This document shows positions 10,655 to 21,682 of a stretch of 64,000 nucleotides of DNA, piece by piece. Made by a program: the position numbers and the translations under genes. The DNA is from Angiostrongylus vasorum (Eukaryota; Nematoda; Chromadorea; Rhabditida; Metastrongylidae): positions 744,001-808,000 of the forward strand of contig JADANN010000460.1 in assembly GCA_018806985.1 (NCBI GenBank), in the 5' to 3' direction. The first letter of the stretch is position 1. Every line of letters begins with the position of its first letter. The notes under the pieces are model-generated. The model did not search any database and was not told the origin of the DNA. It worked only from the letters and a program-made list of their open reading frames with translations.

Positions 10655-11038
10655 ACTCTCCAACGGTTTACAGCCTCATCGTGGCTGGGAGGTGTTCCTG
10701 GGTGTCGGGCTGGCGATATACAGCGAGGGCATTCATCCTTCCAGCAGGGTCTTCCAAGCTGAGAATGAGTCAGGCGTTTCCATCAGGAAGCCTTGCTAAG
10801 AGTAAACCAATACCAGGATCCACCACCGTCCTGATATCAAAGTCGCGTGGTGACAAATCTTCCTCTGATCGACAAGGGCTGCGACTGGCTGTAGTGGTGA
10901 GGACCTGGGGCAGACTTTGGCCAGGCTGACCTCGGGATTCGGTCAATCGCTTAATCAGCAAATTTCCGAAAAATGGAAATTATGCTGGGGCCCGCATAAC
11001 CAGTAAGAAGGACCGTTCAAGTATCAAGTAAGTATCAA
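10655..11038 (+). repeat. 385-bp dispersed repeat, copy 1
   Basis: The repeat starts near ACGGTTTACAGCCTCATCGT and contains GGCTGGGAGGTGTTCCTGGG and TAAACCAATACCAGGATCCA. It ends with ATTATGCTGGGG and a short tandem tail CAAGTATCAAGTAAGTATCA. The 3' tandem tail and fixed 3' end suggest a non-LTR retroposon. It shows no long frame and no similarity I recognise. Confidence 0.75.
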
Positions 11039-11043
11039 GTTTA

Positions 11044-11624
<581 letters not shown>

Positions 11625-11699
11625 TTATATTCTTAAATGAATAAATTCTTTATATTCTTGAACGAAAATTTCTGTTTTTTAATCACAATCTTAACCTTC

Positions 11700-12085
11700 T
11701 CATCCTATTCTTTTTAATGGCAGGGTACGTTGCGAAATATAGCTTCTATACTGCTGAGGTATTTGCAAAACTCGGACCGCAGGTATCTGCGGTGAGGATC
11801 GAAAGCGCTATTATCCTTTCCGGGGAGTAACGCATTCACCACCATACCGTGCGGGTCCTTCGTTTAGCCTGTCTCTCAGCTAGTTCTATCGATCACTGCC
11901 ATCAGCAATCACCCGTCAGCAGGATCGATAGAACTAGCTGAGAGACAGGCGATACGGAGGACCCGCACGGTATGGTGGTGAATGCGTTACTCCCCGGAAA
12001 GGATAATAGCGCTCTCGATCCTCACCGCAGATACCTGCGGTCCGAGTTTTGCAAGTACCTCAGCATTACAGAAGTTATATTTCTG
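11700..12085. repeat. Foldback element, palindromic copy
   Basis: The arms CTGAGGTATTTGCAAAACTC and GAGTTTTGCAAGTACCTCAG bound a palindrome that includes CCTTTCCGGGGAGTAACGC and its complement. The centre is ATCACCCGTCAGCAGGATCGA. The two arms are nearly identical, so the copy is fairly young. No coding potential. Confidence 0.85.
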
Positions 12086-12477
12086 TTTTTGTTTGTAAAG
12101 AGATGATAAGCATTTTGGAAGTTCTTTTTATGCTAACGCTAGTGGGTTTGGAGCAAAAAATTCTTCCAAAATAGCAGAAGCTCCTTGGTTAAAGCTCAGC
12201 AAACAGATGAAAATTAATCAGCAAACTCTGGGCCAAGTATGCTGCCACCGTTTACAACATAGTAGGAGCGTGAGGTAAGAATCAAAAAAATTACGAGGCA
12301 AATCCAAACGCCTTTGAAACTCAAAACTGTTAATGTAGAACACTTTCTTCATTTCCCAGGATCGACTTTCTATTAACCTCGGCACTGGAATATGAATGCG
12401 TCGTTTTCTTGTTCAGCAATCGCGAGGTTGTTAAACACCATACATTTACTTCCATAGAAAAACACAATACAATACAA

Positions 12478-12520
12478 CAGTAGCTGACGTTTCGGCAGTA
12501 TCGCCTTCTTCAGAGCCTGG
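12478..12520 (-). ncRNA. Hammerhead-ribozyme-like motif in Penelope-like end
   Basis: On the minus strand: CCAG, GCT (stem I), CTGAAGA core, an extra A, GGCG-ATAC-TGCC hairpin (stem II with one G-T pair), GAAA core, C-GTC, then AGC (stem I) and CTG. CUGANGA and GAAA are the conserved hammerhead core, and position 7 is free. Stem III is only the self-complementary ACGU, so cleavage would need a dimer, as proposed for minimal hammerheads of retroelements. It lies 3' of the reverse transcriptase gene on the same strand. Confidence 0.65.
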
Positions 12521-12713
12521 AAGGGTATACTGACATACAATTTACTAGGCCAAACGCTTCAATGACACTTACAACAGGACGAAGAACTCTATGGTAATTA
12601 CATGGTCAACAGCTTCTCGAAAAAAACTCACCGCTTTTTTACGTGCCTTCCAATGAGGAAGATTAGAACAGCTGATTATAGTCGCATAAGGTTGATGACT
12701 GCACCATTCCACA

Positions 12714-14640
12714 TCAGAAATTGATGCGAACATACGGGGTCAGGTCGCGTATGACCTCTGGGAATTCATCCCTGCTATTCATTGTAGGCTTTTTGGCATT
12801 TATCCAAAAAGCCTCAAGAAGTTTTCGCGCTGGCGTTCTAGTCTCCTGCGCAAGGATATTGACCTTTATTTCAAAATCGTCCCCGCTGTGCTTTTGTATC
12901 CTATGCGTGCCTTGTGGGGTACTTTGTCTTAGTTTTCGTTTGCCATCTAGGGTGTTCTTTTATACGGATACACAAAGGCCTGCCCGTTTCGCCAATATAT
13001 TCATCTCCGCAATTATTACAAGAGATCAGGTATGTCGTACCTGAACTCATGCAATCACCGTCCCTGCCGTAAGGGCAGATTACGCAATTTGTTGTTTCGC
13101 ATAGACGGTCATACAGGCGGTTACGAACTAACTGACGACGTAAAGTAGCCGGTGGTATTTCAACTATCGCTACCGATTCCTCTAGACCTGCCCTTCTTAA
13201 GCGTCGCTTAATCGCTACGATTACTTCATCGCTAATAAAGGGCAGCATAAACGGGACTTCCTTTTGGCCAAGTGTTTCGCTTGGGCGCGTCGCTCTCCTT
13301 CTAAACTTATCTCGTGGGGTTACTATTTGGTAGCCATTGGAGATGGCTATTTGCCGAGCCAAGTCGCGCGATTCTTCCTTTAGTTCTTCGGTTGTGCACA
13401 CAGAGGTGGCTGTTCGAAACATGTTTCTCACAAGCGCCCTCTTTGTGTGTGAAGGGTGGGAAGAAAGGAAGTGAACGAGGATGTTCTTGTTACTTGGCTT
13501 TCGGTACCACTTTGTCATGTAACCGCTACTTGATAGGTTTATTTGGACGTTTAAAAACGGAAGCCAGTCTTTTTTCGGTTTCTCCCAGGTGAACTTAATG
13601 TACTCAGACTGCTCGTTCAATAATTCAAAGCATTTGTCTATCTCCTCCTGCGTAGAGAAGATGACAAAACAATCATCTACATATCTGCTGTAGAGTAGTG
13701 GCCGGAGATCGAGAGCAGGGGCTGCTATCCTAGACATAAACACAATGGCAAGGCTTGGTGCCAGTCGCTGTCCCATAGCCAACCACCTTATTTGCGCGAA
13801 ATATTTCCCAGACCATCTGAAAATCGAGCACTCCTTTAGGAGAGCCATTAGCTGCTGAATGGACAAGCCATGCATATTTATTCTTCCTTCATGTTTAACA
13901 AGAAGTTCGAAGATGGCTTGCATTGCGGAGTCATTCGATACGTTGGTGTACAACGCAGTAACGTCGAAGGACTCCATCACGTACGCGGTATTAGGAGGCG
14001 CGTTACGTAGACGTTCTAGGAACATTTGGGTGTTCGTGAGGTTGGATGGAATGTGATTAAGCAACTGGGTAAGTATCAGGCTTAAAAACCAGGTTATTCT
14101 ATCCGTGGGCCCGTCTACACAGCTGATGATGGATCTGACCTTGAGTGATAATGGATTGGTTGACGCGACATCATCAGATGATACCAACTGATGTGTTTTA
14201 ATAAGTAGGTATAGGACGGGACATGTTGGTTTATTGATTTTAAGGTGCGAAATAACCGATGATTTTAAACCTGCAGCCTTTGCCACGCTGACCCATTGAT
14301 TGTTTAGCTTTCGGTGTTGATGTTTGTATTCCTTGTCAGAGGATGGGCGATAGAAAGTAGCATCACTAAGATGTTCCTCTGTTATGTCAACATCCAGCTG
14401 GCGAGGAATAACTACTCTCCCCCCTTATCACTAACAGACAATCTTGTTGTTTTTGAGTTTATTAATTCTCTAATTTCTCGCATGCCACATTTTTTGTGCG
14501 GCTGTAAGGTTAGAGATAGACTTTCTATCGCGGTAATGATTGAGGGTCTTGAGAACGCCGTCCGAAAACATGCGGAATTTTATGTCAACTCCATCGTTAG
14601 GTTCCTGCTGTCTAAAAAACGTCTTAGGGAAAGGAGATAG
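12714..14640 (-). pseudogene. Penelope-type reverse transcriptase with GIY-YIG endonuclease
   Basis: The main open stretch is 12,901-14,286 (461 codons). It contains reverse transcriptase motifs (AYVMESFDVTALYTNV, then SRYVDDCFVIF with the YVDD catalytic pair) and a C-terminal GIY-YIG nuclease (CVICPYGRDG, TTYLISCNNC, EYIGETGR, RIKEH). This fusion is diagnostic of Penelope-like retroelements, which nick the target with GIY-YIG and prime reverse transcription there. A 1-base shift near 12,950 breaks the frame. The rest of the nuclease (HRIQKHSGDDFEI, then ARKLLEAFWINA) runs in the next frame to TGA at 12,714. Upstream, the frame continues to about 14,640 with an apparent 1-base loss near 14,416 that creates a stop after SDKGGE. 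There are otherwise few lesions. Confidence 0.85.
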
Positions 14641-14773
14641 TGGTAGTGATGCCGCCTCTTGATTTTTTATCTCTATTTGATGTTTCTTGTTTGGCCTGAT
14701 AGCGCAGTTTTTCGTCTTGTTGTAAGTGTCATTGAAGCGTTTGGCCTAGTAAATTGTATGTCAGTATAGCCTT

Positions 14774-14816
14774 CCAGGCTCTGAAGAAGGCGATACTGCC
14801 GAAACGTCAGCTACTG
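14774..14816 (+). ncRNA. Hammerhead-ribozyme-like motif in inverted Penelope-like end
   Basis: Same motif as in the other arm, on the plus strand: core CTGAAGA at 14,781-14,787, stem II GGCG-ATAC-TGCC at 14,789-14,800, GAAA at 14,801-14,804 and a predicted cleavage site after C at 14,808. Stem I is GCT/AGC with an outer CAG/CTG. All pairing positions are intact. Confidence 0.65.
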
Positions 14817-15087
14817 TTGTATTGTATTGTGTTTTTTCTATGGAAGTAAATGTATGCTGTTCAATAACCTCGCGATTGCTGAATAAGAAAACGACTTTCT
14901 TCGTTGTTCAAACATCCGTGGGTCTTAGACATGCTAAGGTTATAGTTTTCTTCCAATTCTGACATCCCACTTTCCCCATTACTGCTGCAGTTGTCTTTAT
15001 ACTACATTTAGGAGATGGAACAAGTTAGCTGTGCCCTTAATACGACCTCACCTTTCAGTGAAAATTATACTAATTCGATTAAACCAC

Positions 15088-15225
15088 CTTTCCAAATGAT
15101 CCTTTTCCAAGCACAGTAATGAAATTGAAGTCAGAAGCCTTTATAGCGTTGTTCAGTGTTGCGGTGGGGTATGCCTTCTTTGACTCTCCCATGGTTTTAG
15201 GAACAGGTCCTTGTTGCCTACACAC
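15088..15225 (-). CDS. pkc-2: Protein kinase C, hinge and ATP-binding glycine loop exon
   Basis: The exon starts after a GGTTTAG acceptor and has 46 codons in phase 0. The first part (VCRQQGPVPKTMGESKKAYP, then TATLNNAI) is hinge. The second part, KASDFNFITVLGKGSFGK, is the start of the catalytic domain with the GxGxFGxV nucleotide-binding loop. The Val of the loop comes from the next exon (VLLGEYK). The donor is GTGGTT. A closer AG (GTGTGTAG) exists but gives the wrong phase. The intron that follows, about 3.5 kb, contains the Penelope-like element. Confidence 0.93.
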
Positions 15226-15371
15226 CTAAACCGCAGGGGTTGTACAATAAGTCTCGCCGTCCGACATAGTGGGAAACAATGACTACTAGTATTGTTAGAC
15301 GACTCACTAGTACTACAAACAACGAGCATATTGTACGTGTTTTCCTTGAGCTGTACTAAAGCTTTACTTAC

Positions 15372-15461
15372 TTCTTTTGAGTCTGCAACTTTTTTGCGCA
15401 TCTTTTCCATCTCTTCTTCGTACTCGGGGGAAATGTTAATGTTGTAGTACTCACCTTCATC
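15372..15461 (-). CDS. pkc-2: Protein kinase C, C2 end and hinge exon
   Basis: The exon has 30 codons in phase 0 at both ends, with a TTGCAG acceptor and a canonical GTAAGT donor. It reads DEGEYYNINISPEYEEEMEK, then MRKKVADSKE. DEGEYYN is the conserved end of the C2 domain. The rest is the acidic and basic V3 hinge, which in this family is cut by calpain-type proteases and is poorly conserved. The open frame runs on past the donor, but the GTAAGT and the phase of the next exon favour the short form. Confidence 0.88.
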
Positions 15462-15639
15462 CTGCAATACTTAACAAACAAAAAATGAAAGAAAAAAGAA
15501 AAATGGTTCACTTTTATTATGATGTACTGATTTCACTTTATGATGAAAATAGTATTTAATGATAACAGTAAAAAAAACCTGTTTTGGATAAAATCACTGA
15601 CATAGCAAGATTTCACCTTAGTAAAAAAGCACTAAAAAA

Positions 15640-15925
15640 AAGGATAAAGCTCTCGGCGTTGACCAATCCCTGAGGGAAGCGCTATGCATTCGACTTCATT
15701 AAGCATCGTTTGGAAGTGACTGAATGCATATCTCGCCTTTTACAATGACGCGGTGGCCTAGCGATATATCGAGCCAGTGCTGCTATCCCTCCCAGACAAG
15801 TCTGGTACCAATTTGCCGACAACAGAGGGATGGAAGGTTTGGTGGGCCGTGGGCACGGGGATCGATTCCAAGTGTGTGTTGCAGCGCTCCTCCGACCACT
15901 GCGCCACACAACGCGCCCCTTAATA
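15640..15925 (-). repeat. tRNA-derived SINE, family 1 copy
   Basis: On the minus strand the head GTTGTGTGGCGCAGTGGTCG contains a good A box (TGGCGCAGTGG), and GGAATCGATCCC about 45 bp on stands in the B-box position. The body and the end GCTTTATCC match the copies at 18,118 and 56,930. It lies just upstream of the hinge exon of the kinase gene. Confidence 0.8.
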
Positions 15926-16114
15926 AAAACAAGTTTGAAAAACTACCGGGTGTATAACAAATGTTCAAGTTGACACTGAAGGCTTTATGATGCATTTCAG
16001 TGAGCGCCATTCACACTAGACATAGTGCCCCATGAGCATTCATATTCTTCAGATTATGAACTGAACTGGTGATATAGTACTCTAGAATGGAGCTTATCAA
16101 ACAAGTGAACGCAC

Positions 16115-16268
16115 CATATTTAGTAGTTTAAACCATCCGGAAACTGGCTCGTTGAAAAGCTCGGAAATTCCAAATGACAAGCTTCCCATGAAGTCGTTTC
16201 GAGATGTTCTATCCCAGTCCCAAACCTCAATCGATAGTCGCCGATCTCTATCTCCTGGTTGGAGTTTG
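16115..16268 (-). CDS. pkc-2: Protein kinase C, exon with second half of C2
   Basis: After an AATTCAG acceptor the frame reads [20 protein letters not shown], then [17 protein letters not shown] and GWFKLLNM. The WDWDR..RNDFMG segment is the second Ca2+-binding loop of conventional PKC C2 domains, with its aspartates intact. The donor is GTGCGT after LLNM (phase 0). Match to animal PKC alpha/beta is close across the exon. Ca2+-dependent membrane binding is therefore expected to be preserved. Confidence 0.95.
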
Positions 16269-16510
16269 CTGAATTGCATCCGTCTTTAATTGTTGGTAAC
16301 AAAAAGACCTGTGATCGAGATGTTACTGATAAACAAATGGCACGAGTTTTTTTTTAAACTATGCGTACACAAGCTGGTAGGATGTTACCATTCTTGATAT
16401 AACACCAACAGTCAAATCTCATAATAACGAAAAAAAACGCGCCTCACGATTCATTCAGATGAAGCTTAACCAGCATAGAAGTCGAATACACTAACACTGA
16501 ACACCTACTA

Positions 16511-16681
<171 letters not shown>

Positions 16682-16862
16682 TTAAACAAATCTCAAAAGC
16701 TACGAATCTTATTATTAAAATAGGCGAGATCATGAGTGTAGCTTAATTCTATGCCTGCCTTACAAAACTTCTCCCTAAATCAAAACCAAGATTGAAATAA
16801 CAGTCACAGAAATTAATGTCATAATCACAGGTAAGCAGAACACAGGAACACCTAAGACATAC

Positions 16863-17007
16863 CGAAAATTGTAAGGATTTCATTCCTAGCAGTAATTTCT
16901 AGATATATTCGACCCCGTTTTTCCGTATGATCAGTTCCACACATGTTGGGAACATAGCGAACGCAGCGGTGATGAACGTTTGCATCACAAGACTGACATT
17001 TCATGCC
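16863..17007 (-). CDS. pkc-2: Protein kinase C, exon with end of C1B and start of C2
   Basis: The exon begins [15 protein letters not shown] and continues through [10 protein letters not shown], completing the C1B zinc ligands. It then has the linker [13 protein letters not shown] that opens the C2 domain. The acceptor is TTTCAG, the donor is GTATGT, and the 145-bp exon ends in phase 1. Fusion of C1B directly to a type I C2 domain is the hallmark of conventional, Ca2+-dependent PKCs. Novel and atypical isoforms have a different domain order or lack this C2. Confidence 0.95.
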
Positions 17008-17094
17008 CTGAAAGGACAATGGAAGGGAAGAACGTTGCAGAATGTCAATAAACAATACCTAATAGGGCTGCAAATTTTAATGCTCGGCCTCTAC

Positions 17095-17190
17095 CTGGTG
17101 AATTAATCCATAAAGTAGTGAACCACAATGTTCACAAAACGTCGGCGAAGAATAAGTCTGCACTTTCCACTTATGTTGCTGCCGAGGATC
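17095..17190 (-). CDS. pkc-2: Protein kinase C, exon with first half of C1B domain
   Basis: The exon has 32 codons in phase 0 on both sides, between a TTTCAG acceptor and a GTAGAG donor. It reads [18 protein letters not shown], then [14 protein letters not shown], which is the start of the second diacylglycerol-binding finger. The HKWK start has Trp where vertebrate PKC alpha has Phe. The exon joins the ...GVDTD end of the preceding exon to give the conserved TDDPR linker seen in conventional PKCs. Confidence 0.93.
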
Positions 17191-17394
17191 CTGAAACTTT
17201 CCATCCGTTCAGAATGCTATAGTCTCTATTACACTGAAAAAAAATGTTTATTAGGAAGTGTGAGCGTAAATTGCGGTCTCTGGAATGATAAAAGAAGATT
17301 GGCTTTCTAATAACTGTTCCAGGAATATCTAGTCAAATTTTTGAACAATATCACATTATTTTCGTATTCACTTTTATTGCTGAGACGCACATTA

Positions 17395-17790
17395 CTTACT
17401 TTACTTACTTTGATGTTTTGATAGACCGTCCTCACTGGTTATGCAGGTCCGAGCATAATCTCCATTTATCGGTGTTTTGCTGGCTTAGCCATTGTGGTTC
17501 CCTGGAGTCCTGAGGTCAGCCAGGCCAAAGTCTGCCCTTGGTCGTCACCACCACAGGCAGTTGCCGCCCATGTATATCAGTGGCAAATTTGCCACCATGC
17601 GACTAGTTTGGTACCACGACGGTGACAGATCCTGTCAATGGCTTACTCTTAGCCGGGCTTCCTGATGGAAAAGCCGGACTCCTCAGTTTGGGAGACCCTG
17701 TTGGAGAGATGAATCCTACCGCTGTACATCGCAACCCGAAACACTGAAACAACTCCCAGCTACGATGAGGCGGTAAACCGTTGGAAGGAG
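17395..17790 (-). repeat. 385-bp dispersed repeat, copy 2
   Basis: Minus-strand copy running from CGGTTTACCGCCTCATCGTA near 17,780 to a tail of AAGTAAGTAAAGTAAGTAA near 17,395. The tandem 3' tail is clearer here than in the other copies. Confidence 0.8.
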
Positions 17791-17902
17791 AGACATATTA
17801 CAGCGGATAAAAACTGGTTCTATTGAAGAAACACTTTTTTTTATTTTAACGCTTCCGATTAGATCTCATCAAAGTAAAGAAAGCAGCTGTGCATTTTAAT
17901 GC

Positions 17903-17913
17903 ATATATATGTA

Positions 17914-17960
<47 letters not shown>

Positions 17961-17986
17961 ACGTACATATACGTATATATTAACGA

Positions 17987-18050
<64 letters not shown>
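17903..18050. repeat. (AT)n microsatellite block
   Basis: About 150 bp of nearly pure AT alternation, broken by a short GTACATATACGTAT island. Reading frames rich in Tyr/Ile on both strands are artefacts. Confidence 0.97.
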
Positions 18051-18055
<5 letters not shown>

Positions 18056-18117
18056 ACGACGACTTGTGGTAGCCTAGCGAAATGAGTGAATATATGAGTA
18101 TTTTTCAGTTTTCCTAG

Positions 18118-18412
18118 TTTGAAGGGGGCGCGTGTGGCGCAGTGTTCGGAGGCGCTTTGCAACACACACGTGGAATTGGTCCCAGCGCCCGTGGCCCACC
18201 AAGCCTTCCATCCCACCGGGGTCGACAAATTGGTAGCAGACTTGTCTGAGAGGATAGTAACACTGGCTCGGTACATCGCTGGGCCACCGCGAGTCATTAT
18301 GGAGACGAGATTTCCATTCAGTCACCTCCAAACGATTCAAAATGAAGTCGAATGCATAACGCATCCCTCAAGGATTGATCATGCTGATAGCTTTATCGTT
18401 TTTCTTTTACCC
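18118..18412 (+). repeat. tRNA-derived SINE, family 1 copy
   Basis: The head GCGCGTGTGGCGCAGTGTTC contains the A box. The body has CCACCAAGCCTTCCATCCCA, GGTAGCAGACTTGTCTGAGA and GGCTCGGTACATCGCTGGGC. It ends GATCATGCTGATAGCTTTATC. It lies directly beside the AT microsatellite, in the intron between the C1A and C1B exons. Confidence 0.8.
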
Positions 18413-18677
18413 AAGGTTGAAAAGCTGTATGGGCACAGGTAGGATCGAATAAGCGCCTTACTCATGATGAACGTCATCACCACACTGCGACTCCTGTTTT
18501 AGTAACGAATTTCGTAATAATACTTGCATCATACAAATGGATTTCGCAACAACACTAGCATTATACAATGGTATATAAGTCGCCGAAGAGAACGTGTTTT
18601 ATGGTTCTTGATATCATTTGACACGATTAAATCGTAAGAAAACTGTAAATGTGAATGGTAACATGCGGAAGACTGAC

Positions 18678-18760
18678 ATCTGTATCGACTCCTTTATCGG
18701 CTCCTGGACATGAAAAATTAACAAATTCGTGGCAGCGCTTGTGGACGACGAGAGTACAAA
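18678..18760 (-). CDS. pkc-2: Protein kinase C, exon with second half of C1A domain
   Basis: After a TTTTGCAG acceptor the reading frame joins the C1A half at 24,452-24,552 (split Val codon) and continues [14 protein letters not shown], then [14 protein letters not shown]. This supplies the remaining C1 zinc ligands (C, H, C, C) and the linker to C1B. The 83-bp exon ends in phase 0 at a GTCAGT donor, a weaker donor than the other exons have. The intron to the previous exon is about 5.7 kb and holds two RTE LINE relics. Domain identity rests on strong similarity to animal conventional PKCs. Confidence 0.9.
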
Positions 18761-19429
18761 CTGCAAAAAAAATCGAGATAGTATGTATATCCACGTAGCC
18801 AAGATTGAATTGAATAGACTACATTGACGAAATATCTATAAAGGCATCTTTACTGTTCAAGATGAATAAAACTTCGTCGTGTGAAGTAGTAGAAGATATC
18901 ATTCGATTCTAAAACTAATGGTCTAACTGAACTCAGTTTAACCTTTTACTTGCTGCCTACTATAATTTTTCACAGAAGGTGTATGTCAGCACATCGTTTT
19001 ATTTAACAAATACTTCATTTTCTTCTCCCTTTAAAACTATGTGCGTGTCGCCTTACTTGATGTGAAGTGGACAGGTAGGACTACAAATATTTATCGTATA
19101 GAGATTTCACTAACATTTAGCTGTGTGTAATGTGTTGGTCGTTGAGCGAAACTGGCAGAATCGCATAAAGTCTTTCCCGTAGGCGAATAAGTCCGTTGGT
19201 TCTACTCTCTCTGGGAACTTGATTACTATATTAGATGTTCTGTGATCTGATCTACTTCATTAGAGTACTCTCAACTGTTGGAGTTCTATGACCAAAAATG
19301 TGAGGTGAACTTGTGCAAATCAGAGTTATTACCTATGGCTTATATCTACATATTTTAGTATCCGACGAACACATGCACAACACTCCATAGGCCGTCCCGT
19401 GACCCGATAATATCACAGCCAATTTCCCT

Positions 19430-20875
19430 AGAGCTGGAAGCCACAATTTACATGAACTCCGCGTAAACCATACGATACCCCTACTTTCAAACGGAGAACA
19501 ACTCAGACTAGTGGGGTACGTCGAGCACAGTCATCACGCCTAAGAAAGGTGACCGAAGGGATCTTCGTAACTGTCGCCCGATATGCTTGTTGAGTGTACT
19601 GTACAAGTTATCACGAAGATTGTCTTGTCGCCCATATTGAGTACATTGGATGAGACGTAGCCAGTTCGGGAATAGGATTTAGGCAAGGATTTTGCTGCAT
19701 GGACCACATACAAAATGTGTCCAGGATCATTAAAGTTAGTCGGGAATGTCAGCTGTATTTGATACTTACTTTTGCCGACTATGAAAAAAGCGTTTGACAT
19801 TGTTGAAACGGATGCAATCTCATCAGCGCTGGTCGACCATGAACTGACTCCTTTATTATAAGTGTTCTACCTGACTATTATCGAAACAACACTATGAAAA
19901 TAGAGCTTATCCAACGAATTCTTACCATAGCCATAGAGTTGTTTAGTGCCGCATTGCGGAGGATATTGAAGTCACTCAATTAGTACCAGAAAGGCATAAT
20001 TATTGATTGATATAAAACTCCTACCAGGCTTTCGTTTTGCCGACAGTTTCGTCATCTTCTGAAGAAGTACCAACGAAGAAGACACGACGACCAATGAGCT
20101 CAACGAAGTGGATGAATCTCGCACTACGCATAAATCGGAAGAAGACCCAGTTTATGAGAAACTCATGGTGTGAAGGCAGATCGAAGTGGATGGCTTTTTT
20201 GTTTGCAAGGACCATCTCGCACCTAGACCTTGGACGTTCAATGAACATAGAATACAACATGAAGGAAGAATTGTACAGGAAAAGGAGAGCAGCTTGGGCC
20301 ACATTCGGGTCTCTCAAAAAGCCAACGACCAACTGAAAGACCCAAAAATCAGCGCTCACCTTTTCGATTCAACGGTCGTCCAAGCGCTCTGTCATATTGA
20401 GGAGACGTGGGCTGACACTTCAACCACGTCAAGAACACTGCTCACTACTCGCAGTGCGCGTGAACGATGTCTTTTGAAATATAACGGACACATTCAACAT
20501 CTAGCCTGAAAGCGAAGCTCTGATCTTCGAAATCCGTCCCATTTTCGCTTTCAGAATAATACACAACGATGGCGAAACACAGTTGCGGCGCTCAAATAAT
20601 GAAAAGAATGGGCATCAAATGGACGAAAAGAACTGTACAGTGGATTCTACGACGATGAGCGCATCCCTTAGGACGGCCAGCTACACGATGAGCGAGGTGT
20701 ATTCGTAACCAAGTTAATCAGCTGTGCTCGCAGCTGCAGCTGTTTCACAGATCACGGTATGAGACTCGCAAGCGCAGCCATGCTCGAATGAAGCCACCAT
20801 CATAGAAGACGATTACGAGCGAAAGAAACGAATGGCAAATATGCTGGGGGTCCACTCAACTTCTAGAGAGGCACA
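19430..20875 (+). pseudogene. RTE-type LINE reverse transcriptase relic, plus strand
   Basis: Frames in order give GDRRDLRNCRPICLLSVLYK-like start, GFRQGF..MDHIQ-like middle, CQLYLILTFADYEK (first catalytic Asp region), RINRKKTQFMRNSWCEG and LGRSMNIEYNMKEELYRKRR. They end with LKDPKISAHLFDSTVVQALC and AKETNGKYAGG. The order is that of nematode RTE LINEs. The FADD motif is damaged and there are many stops. It lies in the intron between the two C1A exons, antisense to the kinase gene. Confidence 0.8.
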
Positions 20876-21311
20876 GCCCTAAATATCCAAATGGGCATGT
20901 ATGTATGGTTATGGCAATATGTTCAACCTATCACTGAACCCATTTCTTCCTTTCGTACCAGTGTAAAGTTCTACAGTTAAGACTCCTCATCAAGGTTAGT
21001 TTTAGAGAAAAGGGAGAGGTATATGGAGGTGCAGTTCTTTATTTTTTATTGTTTTCGGATACAATTTCTCTTGAGACGTCTGCCAAGAAACCGCGCAACA
21101 TCTGGATGCAATACCAGGTAGCTTGCCTAGCTTACTAGCTGAAAGAAGGAACTTCTTTACTGTAAGCAACTACTGACCAACTCTCTCATCTATTCCGTGT
21201 TCACTAGGGTGAAGGCTTTCGTCTAAACCGGTATCCAGAATAGAGTACCTATATATGCAAATGTACCCATGGGCACATGCATATCTATGTAATTACAATG
21301 TGTAAACTTAA

Positions 21312-21682
21312 ATTCAGGAAGCGAGTAGTACAACACCAGTGATACCGCTCATCACGAGCGTGGTACTCGTTCACGCCCATCTCGTGTACACCGAGCACCT
21401 CATCTGTCTACGGTCGAGAAGTTATTAGCACATTTGGCAAGGAATAGCTCATTTAATGCAGTCTAAATGGAAACACTCCAGTCCGGCTTTCCCAGCACAT
21501 TAGGGAAATAGACTCCACCAGCATTCAACGGCATTCATAAAGAAGATAAATGCTTCTAAGCAGGAGCCTAGGTCACACGCGAAAGTCTCGAAGACCTTCG
21601 TGGATAATGAGTGCGAGGAAATGAATCGCTGCAAGAGTTGCTGGAATTTGTATTATAGATGCAAAGATAAAAAAAATATGTC
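21312..21682 (+). repeat. tRNA-derived SINE, family 2 copy (degenerate)
   Basis: It shares GCGAGTAGTACAACACCAGT (degenerate A-box region), TTCGTGGATAATGAGTGCGAG and the A-rich tail with family 2 copies. The B box has decayed. Confidence 0.65.

Larger units (their letters stand above)
12400..14895 (-). mobile_element. Penelope-like retroelement with inverted ends
   Basis: About 2.5 kb bounded by inverted arms of about 190 bp (12,400-12,593 and 14,708-14,895). The outermost bases read GTCGTTTTCTTGTTCAGCAA on the left and the complement on the right (TTGCTGAATAAGAAAACGAC). Between them lies one reverse transcriptase and GIY-YIG gene on the minus strand. Each arm contains a hammerhead-like motif. 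It sits in the kinase intron between the glycine-loop exon and the large kinase exon, in the same orientation as the gene. Inverted rather than direct long terminal repeats are a known variant in Penelope-like elements. Two frameshifts in the gene suggest it is no longer active. Confidence 0.85.

Noticed and set aside
12721..13592. Plus-strand frames of about 90-107 codons
   Set aside because: Shadows of the Penelope-type gene on the minus strand.
15153..15371. Continuation of the hinge exon open frame past GTAAGT
   Set aside because: The canonical GTAAGT donor and the phase of the next exon favour splicing; the read-through frame ends in sequence unlike any PKC.
17859..18077. Open frames of repeated Tyr and Ile on both strands
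   Set aside because: They are translations of an AT dinucleotide microsatellite.
20021..20359. A 112-codon minus-strand frame
   Set aside because: Antisense to the RTE reverse transcriptase segment (KKTQFMRNSWCEG) on the plus strand.
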